Source: an uncultured Pelagibacteraceae bacterium (GTDB lineage: Bacteria; Pseudomonadota; Alphaproteobacteria; Pelagibacterales; Pelagibacteraceae). From it: a DNA stretch of 64,000 nt. The number at the start of each line of letters is the position of its first letter. Within the stretch, counting starts at the first letter, position 1. The notes below the pieces were generated by a model. The model was not told the origin of the DNA and did no database searches. It saw only the letters and a list, made by a program, of their open reading frames with translations. Where the stretch lies: the NCBI GenBank assembly GCA_902612345.1, contig CACMDE010000003.1, positions 1-64,000 of the forward strand, given 5' to 3'. The translations under genes and the position numbers were made by a program. This document shows, piece after piece, positions 59,352-64,000 of the stretch.

Positions 59352-60407
59352 ATGAAAGATTCGTTATTATATCTAATTTTAATCTTAATAGGGATTGTGA
59401 TATATCTTTTGATTTCTCAAAGGAAAAATAAGGTTGAGCCCAAAGATCATTCTCAAGAAATTAACAATCTAAAAGATAGTATTAATACATCTTTTAATAG
59501 CATGACTTCATCGTTTAATAGTCTTTCTAAAGATGTAACTAGAGATATGACGCAAACATTAACCTCAGTAAATGAGAAGGTTGCTGCATTTAATACCCAA
59601 GTTGAAAGTTTAAATGAAAGCCAAAAGGGAATTAATAAAATTTTGGCTGGGGTTAAAAAATATGGAACTTTAGCTGAATTCAGTTTGGGATCATTAATAA
59701 ATGATCTTCTTCCATCCTCTCAATATATTTCAAATGCACGGATGAAAGATGATACAAATGAAAATGTTGAATTTGCAATTAAACTTCAAGATGGAGTTTT
59801 AGTTCCAGTTGATAGTCACTTTCCGGTAGAAAAATTTAAAGCTATTCAAGATGCGCATCAAGAAGATGATAAGAAAGCTTTAGCAGATGCAAGAGCTAAA
59901 CTTGCTAGAGCATTTAAAGATAAGGCTAAAAGTATTAATGAAAAATATATAGTTCCACCAAAATCAACAGACTTTGCAATTGTATATGCTCCAACAGAAA
60001 GTTTATTTTTAGAATTAACTAATTATCAAGATCCATCTACAAAAGAATTATTAACCCAAGAACTAATGAAGAAGTACAAAGTAACGATTATGGGACCCAA
60101 TAACTTATCTGGTTACTTACAATCTCTTCACATGGGTTTTCAAACTCTTAAAGTTCAAAAACATGCAACTCAAATCTATGATGATTTGAAAACAATCACT
60201 ACTAGATTTAACAAACATTTTGACAATATCTATGGTCTTAGAAAGAAATTAGAAGAGGCTATGTCTGTTGTTGATAGCTTCGGTAAAGATGCAAGATCAA
60301 TCTCAAGAACTTTAGAAAATATAAAAGATCCTGACCAAATAGAAACAGCTGTTCAGACCGAAAACGTAGAGAAATTTGTTAATAACCAAAAACAGCTTAA
60401 AAATTAA
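59352..60407 (+). CDS. rmuC: RmuC-family DNA recombination protein
   Basis: 351 residues. A single N-terminal membrane helix (about 4-21) is followed by a coiled-coil region (25-95) and the RmuC domain. The domain contains VEFAIKLQDG and VDSHFPVEKF, the place where RmuC proteins carry a PD-(D/E)XK-like D-S-K; here the Lys is His. The family limits inversion and rearrangement in E. coli, with an uncertain mechanism. An AGAGGA ribosome-binding site precedes the ATG. Neighbours are two other nucleases. Confidence 0.88.
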   Translation: MKDSLLYLILILIGIVIYLLISQRKNKVEPKDHSQEINNLKDSINTSFNSMTSSFNSLSKDVTRDMTQTLTSVNEKVAAFNTQVESLNESQKGINKILAGVKKYGTLAEFSLGSLINDLLPSSQYISNARMKDDTNENVEFAIKLQDGVLVPVDSHFPVEKFKAIQDAHQEDDKKALADARAKLARAFKDKAKSINEKYIVPPKSTDFAIVYAPTESLFLELTNYQDPSTKELLTQELMKKYKVTIMGPNNLSGYLQSLHMGFQTLKVQKHATQIYDDLKTITTRFNKHFDNIYGLRKKLEEAMSVVDSFGKDARSISRTLENIKDPDQIETAVQTENVEKFVNNQKQLKN

Positions 60408-60444
60408 TTTCAATTTTAATCTAATAACACCTATAAGTAACTTA

Positions 60445-61134
60445 ATGGAGTGGAACAAAAAATACTCATACCCGACTTCGACAAGAGCAATTGTAAATGG
60501 CTCGAGACACTACTCAATGGATGGTTTTAATTATCCTTCAGTCACAACCATCATATCGGCCACTAAGAGCCAAGAGGATAAAGCAGCTATTGCGGCATGG
60601 AAAGAAAGAGTGGGCCATGAGGAGGCAGAAAGAATTAAAAATGAAGCATCATCAAGAGGAAGTTCAATGCATTCTTATATAGAACAATTTTTGTTAGGAA
60701 AAATGAATTTAGATTTAATTGAGGAAGACAATCTCTCAAAAAGAATGGCTGAAGAAATTATAGATAATGGTTTAAAGAATAAGCTCAACGAAATTTATGG
60801 CGCAGAGGCAACTGTTTTTTATCCTGGCAATAACGGATTTGCAGGAACTGCTGATTGTATTTGTTTATATTCTGGAAAAGAAACAATTTTAGATTTCAAG
60901 CAAAGCAATAAACCAAAAAGGGAAGAATATATTGAGGATTATTTTTTACAACTTGGAGCATATTCTTTGGCGCATAATACAGTCTATAATTCGAATATAA
61001 CACAAGGTGTAATACTTCTATGTACAGTGGATAGATTATTTCAAGATTTTAAGATTGAAGGAAATGAATTAATAAATTTTCAAAATAAGTTTCTTGAGAG
61101 AGTTGAACAATTTTATCATCAATTAAATAAATAG
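60445..61134 (+). CDS. MGME1-like PD-(D/E)XK exonuclease
   Basis: 229 residues from the ATG at 60445; a longer frame starting in rmuC is less likely. The nuclease core is complete: EATVFYPGNNGFAGTADCI (Asp), ETILDFKQSNKPK (D-x-K), and YFLQLGAYSLAHN (Gln/Tyr). The GTADC...LDFKQSNKPK stretch closely resembles human mitochondrial exonuclease MGME1, which processes single-stranded DNA ends. A role in DNA-end processing next to rmuC and sbcB is inferred. Confidence 0.85.
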   Translation: MEWNKKYSYPTSTRAIVNGSRHYSMDGFNYPSVTTIISATKSQEDKAAIAAWKERVGHEEAERIKNEASSRGSSMHSYIEQFLLGKMNLDLIEEDNLSKRMAEEIIDNGLKNKLNEIYGAEATVFYPGNNGFAGTADCICLYSGKETILDFKQSNKPKREEYIEDYFLQLGAYSLAHNTVYNSNITQGVILLCTVDRLFQDFKIEGNELINFQNKFLERVEQFYHQLNK

Positions 61135-61136
61135 GT

Positions 61137-61244
61137 TTGACTTTAGAAAAAATTAATATATTTATCAAACTGAACTTTGCTACTTGTTTAGATGCATGTT
61201 TATTCTTAAAACTACCATCACAATCAGCAAAAAAAAAAGGATAA
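61137..61244 (+). CDS. Possible 35-residue ORF with TTG start
   Basis: A frame of 35 codons fills the gap between the MGME1-like gene and sbcB: TTG 3 bp after one stop, TAA 4 bp before the next start. The product has a hydrophobic middle (IFIKLNFATCLDACLFLKL) and a Lys-rich end. It may be real given the perfect fit in the gap, or a remnant. There is no strong ribosome-binding site. Confidence 0.25.
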   Translation: MTLEKINIFIKLNFATCLDACLFLKLPSQSAKKKG

Positions 61245-61247
61245 AAA

Positions 61248-62678
61248 TTGAATTTAGTTATTTGGGATATCGAGTCCTCTAATGCCAACACTGATTTTGG
61301 GAGTATTATAGAAATTGGTGGAATACTTGTTGATGAAAATTTAAAAGAAAAAGACCGTTTTAATTTAAGATGTAGATTGCCAAAAGGTGAAATTCCTCAA
61401 GCAATGGCTTTAATAGTCAATAAAACAGGCGTTGATATGTTGACTAAAGCTAATTTAAGTCATTATCAAATGTTGGCAGAAGTTGAAAAGATATTCAAAA
61501 AATGGAGTCCGGCAATATTTCTTGGATGGTCAAATATAGGATTTGACGATGAGATGATAAGGAAAGAATTTTTTAAAGGTATTAGGTATCCATATATTAC
61601 TAACGCATCACCAAATAAAAGAACAGATGGCCTTAATATTGCTAGAGCAGCTTATGCTGTTGACCCAACAGTACTAGAAACAGAAACTAATGAGAAGGGT
61701 AATGCTGTAATGAAGCTAGAGTCTCTAGCTAGAATGAATGGATTTGAATCTGGCGGTGCTCACTCAGCTTTATTTGATGCTGAACTAACTGTAAAAGTTT
61801 TAGGTCTAATCAAAAGTAAACAACAAAATACCTGGAATAGTTTCTTAAAAACCTCAAGTAGAGTAGATGCGGAAACAGTATTCAAAAAAGAAAAAGTTAT
61901 TACCTTAAATGAATATTTTTATGGAAAATCTCGGCTTTATTTATGTGCACCTTTGCACCCAAAATATTGTGTTCATCCTGTTTATCAGTGGGGGCAGGCG
62001 GTTGATTTAAGAGTTGATATTGAACCTCTATTAAATTTATCAGTAAATGAAATTAAGTCTGAATTAAAAAAAACACCTAAGTTTTTAAGAACTATAAGAT
62101 CAAATAAAGCTCCTATGATATTAGACGAAAGTTATGGAATGAAGGCTGAACCTTATAACGCAATTGATAAAGAATTAATCTATAAGAGAGCAAAGCTTGT
62201 CAGGGAAAATGAAAAATTTTCTGAAAAAGTAATTACAGCGCTTAGAGAAATTGCAGAAGAAAAAGATCAAACAAAATCACAAGAAGATATCTTAGCTGAA
62301 GAAAGTATTTATCAAAAATTTACACCAAACAAGGATACTGCGTTATTTCCTAAATGGCACAATGCATCGTGGAAAGATAAACTTGTAATGCTTGATAAAT
62401 TTGAGGATGAACGGTTAGTAGGATTTGGAAAAAAAATAATTTATCAAGAGTCGCCAGAAACACTTCCTAAAGAAATTTATAATGAAATTAAAAGAGAAAT
62501 AGCTAAGAGAATACTAAGTGAAAAAAAAGAGAAATGGTGGACATGTAAAGAGTTTTATTTCGAATGTGATAATCTAAGAGAGAAATATTCCAATGAAAAT
62601 GATCACTTAAAGCTAAAATTTTTAGATGAATTAAATGAGTTTGTAATGAGTATCCAAAAAAAATATGAAAATGCTTGA
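61248..62678 (+). CDS. sbcB: Exodeoxyribonuclease I (TTG start)
   Basis: 476 residues. The DEDDh exonuclease motifs are in order: WDIESS, GWSNIGFDDEMIR, and GAHSALFDAELT. They are followed by the SH3-like and C-terminal domains typical of ExoI, at normal length. It degrades single-stranded DNA 3'-5' in recombination and mismatch repair. The start is TTG at 61248 with AAGGA ahead; no ATG fits the conserved N-terminus. Confidence 0.92.
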   Translation: MNLVIWDIESSNANTDFGSIIEIGGILVDENLKEKDRFNLRCRLPKGEIPQAMALIVNKTGVDMLTKANLSHYQMLAEVEKIFKKWSPAIFLGWSNIGFDDEMIRKEFFKGIRYPYITNASPNKRTDGLNIARAAYAVDPTVLETETNEKGNAVMKLESLARMNGFESGGAHSALFDAELTVKVLGLIKSKQQNTWNSFLKTSSRVDAETVFKKEKVITLNEYFYGKSRLYLCAPLHPKYCVHPVYQWGQAVDLRVDIEPLLNLSVNEIKSELKKTPKFLRTIRSNKAPMILDESYGMKAEPYNAIDKELIYKRAKLVRENEKFSEKVITALREIAEEKDQTKSQEDILAEESIYQKFTPNKDTALFPKWHNASWKDKLVMLDKFEDERLVGFGKKIIYQESPETLPKEIYNEIKREIAKRILSEKKEKWWTCKEFYFECDNLREKYSNENDHLKLKFLDELNEFVMSIQKKYENA

Positions 62679-62744
62679 TGTGGATAAATTTAAAATTTAA
62701 ATATTATTACTTGAAACTTAATTTTCAAAATATATATAGATGAT

Positions 62745-63065
62745 ATGGCAACAGTAAGTGTAACAGATGATAATTTTGAAGCAGAGGTCATTAAAGCTGG
62801 AAAACCAGTAATTGTCGATTTTTGGGCTGAATGGTGTGGACCTTGTAAGATGATTGGACCTATCCTTGAGGAACTTTCAGATGAAATGTCAGCACAAGTA
62901 ACTATTGCAAAACATAACATTGATAATGAACCCAATACACCCACGAAATATGGTGTGAGAGGAATTCCTACAATGTTATTGTTCAAAGATGGAGAGCTTA
63001 AAGCTACAAAAGTTGGAGCAACAACTAAATCAGATTTAAAATCTTGGATAGAACAGAATATTTAA
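62745..63065 (+). CDS. trxA: Thioredoxin
   Basis: 106 residues with the WCGPC active site (Cys31, Cys34) in DFWAEWCGPCKMIGP and the cis-Pro loop RGIPTMLLFKDGE. It reduces protein disulfides, including ribonucleotide reductase. Its 3' end overlaps folC convergently by 4 bp. Confidence 0.97.
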   Translation: MATVSVTDDNFEAEVIKAGKPVIVDFWAEWCGPCKMIGPILEELSDEMSAQVTIAKHNIDNEPNTPTKYGVRGIPTMLLFKDGELKATKVGATTKSDLKSWIEQNI

Positions 63066-64000
63066 TTAAGATTTAAAACTTCTCCGGCCATGTATAGTGA
63101 ACCTGCAAATAGGCAAATAGAGTCCTGATATTTAGAGTTCAGCTTAATTGCCTCTTGAATTGATGAAGATAAATTTATGTCAATTTTTAAATCATTTAAT
63201 TTATCTTTAAATTCTTCCTTTGAAATCGATCCTTCTTGATTAGGTATATTAATTAAAGTGATCGATTTAACAACATCTTTAAAATGCTTCATAAATTGAT
63301 AATGTTCTTTGTCTTTCATCATTCCGCATATTAAATGAACATCCTGATTTTGTTGCTTAATCCACTTTGAGATAGAAATACTTGAGCTTTCATTGTGACC
63401 ACCGTCGATAATTAACCTATTCTGACCAGAAATTTCTTTTAATTTACCTGAGGTTAATTCTTGTAGTCGTCCTTTAAGTTCAATTTTAGTTATACCTTTT
63501 TTGATATGTTGATCTTTTACATTAAACATCTTCCTTGATGCGGCTATGGAAGTACTTATATTATAAATTTGGTGATCGCCTATTAGATTAGGTTCAGGAA
63601 GTATAATTTCTCCAATATCATCTTGATAAAGAATAAAGCCGTTTTCTTGCTTTAAAATATTAAATTCTTTTCCAAAAAAATATTTATTAGATGAGTTATT
63701 TATAAGAGCTTTCTCAATTTTTTCTCTTATTTCTTCATTTAATTGTTTATTAATAAATATATTCGAATTTAGAAGTCTGGATGTTTTCTCATGAATAATG
63801 CCATCAATAGTTTTATTTTTAAGCCAATGTAAGTGATCCGTATGTATTAACCCAATCAAGGTCAAAAGATTATTTTTAAATACATTGGTACTATCAAATT
63901 GAAAAAACAGCCCTGCCTCCACAATATTTACATTATCTTTAAAATTTTCTGCATATTTCAGAAAAGCACATGTTAGGATTTCAAAAAGACTTGCGCTATC
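63062..64000 (-). CDS. folC: FolC folylpolyglutamate/dihydrofolate synthase, 5' end outside window
   Basis: The visible 312 codons run to the right edge; the N-terminus with the ATP P-loop is missing. FEILTCAFLKYAE, FDSTNVF (family DATN), IGLIHTDHLHWL, LIIDGGHNESS and ICGMMKDKEH are FolC motifs in order. An internal GTG at 63922 is not the start. It adds glutamate to folates. Several family positions are changed (LEVGLGGR is VEAGLFFQ), so it is divergent. The last bases overlap trxA. Confidence 0.85.
   Translation of the reverse strand, partial: DSASLFEILTCAFLKYAENFKDNVNIVEAGLFFQFDSTNVFKNNLLTLIGLIHTDHLHWLKNKTIDGIIHEKTSRLLNSNIFINKQLNEEIREKIEKALINNSSNKYFFGKEFNILKQENGFILYQDDIGEIILPEPNLIGDHQIYNISTSIAASRKMFNVKDQHIKKGITKIELKGRLQELTSGKLKEISGQNRLIIDGGHNESSSISISKWIKQQNQDVHLICGMMKDKEHYQFMKHFKDVVKSITLINIPNQEGSISKEEFKDKLNDLKIDINLSSSIQEAIKLNSKYQDSICLFAGSLYMAGEVLNLN

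Overview
The window is one dense stretch of a very AT-rich, streamlined alphaproteobacterial chromosome. The strongest match is a SAR11-type (Pelagibacterales-like) bacterium. The grounds are the low GC, Lys/Asn/Ile-rich proteins, spacers mostly of 0-50 bp, frequent start/stop overlaps, and alphaproteobacterial gene orders: helicase-fdxA-carD, rpmH-rnpA-yidD-yidC-argB-dapD-dapE, murA-DUF2948-hisD-infA, and bolA beside J-protein-cobS-cobT. The subclade cannot be fixed from the sequence alone. I see no insertion sequence, prophage, CRISPR array, rRNA operon or toxin-antitoxin locus.

Layout. 1-5 kb: a 27-residue Lys/Arg/Ala peptide with its own terminator, then on the minus strand a CarD-type RNA-polymerase regulator with a long Lys-rich N-terminus, a 7Fe-type ferredoxin, a TerB-like protein and a SUV3-type helicase, then a thioesterase operon headed by tRNA-Arg and a small membrane peptide. 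5-11 kb: pyruvate dehydrogenase E1 with a fused lipoyl domain, E2, an EamA transporter, UppP. 11-20 kb: glutamate synthase (gltD-gltB), a YeeZ-like reductase, an ABHD10-like hydrolase, a GT4 glycosyltransferase. 20-28.6 kb: thrS-infC-rpmI-rplT-pheS-pheT-lepA. 28.6-30.4 kb: a nucleotide-sugar epimerase, a GT17 glycosyltransferase and tRNA-Ser. 30.5-37.5 kb: gyrB, regB, cobT-cobS-J-protein, bolA. 37.5-43.2 kb: aroB-aroK, a two-gene envelope unit, def-fmt-truA. 43.2-50.5 kb (minus): a SET-domain protein, an HDAC-family deacetylase, dapE-dapD-HAD-argB, yidC-yidD-rnpA-rpmH. 50.6-64 kb: a TVP38 membrane protein, tRNA-Thr, two small basic proteins, dcd-murA-DUF2948-hisD-infA-tRNA-Phe, csp, tRNA-His-hisS-hisZ-hisG, rmuC-MGME1-like nuclease-sbcB, trxA, and a folC cut by the window edge.

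How the genes work together. Most are housekeeping: central carbon entry (PDH), ammonium assimilation (GOGAT), Lys/Arg/His/aromatic amino-acid synthesis, translation, and envelope precursors (murA, uppP, yidC). Regulation by sequence is sparse: a few sigma70-like boxes, very short leaders, and only one convincing intrinsic terminator. Six of seven convergent gene pairs overlap at their 3' ends.

The points most worth a second look are: the lipoyl-E1 fusion; the Lys-rich micropeptide and Lys-rich CarD tail, with a SET/HDAC pair elsewhere in the window; the tRNA-His without G-1 sitting 3 nt from its own hisS; a structurally aberrant tRNA-Phe; tRNA-mRNA co-transcripts; a possible structured RNA between csp and tRNA-His; and homologues of mitochondrial nucleic-acid enzymes (SUV3, MGME1).
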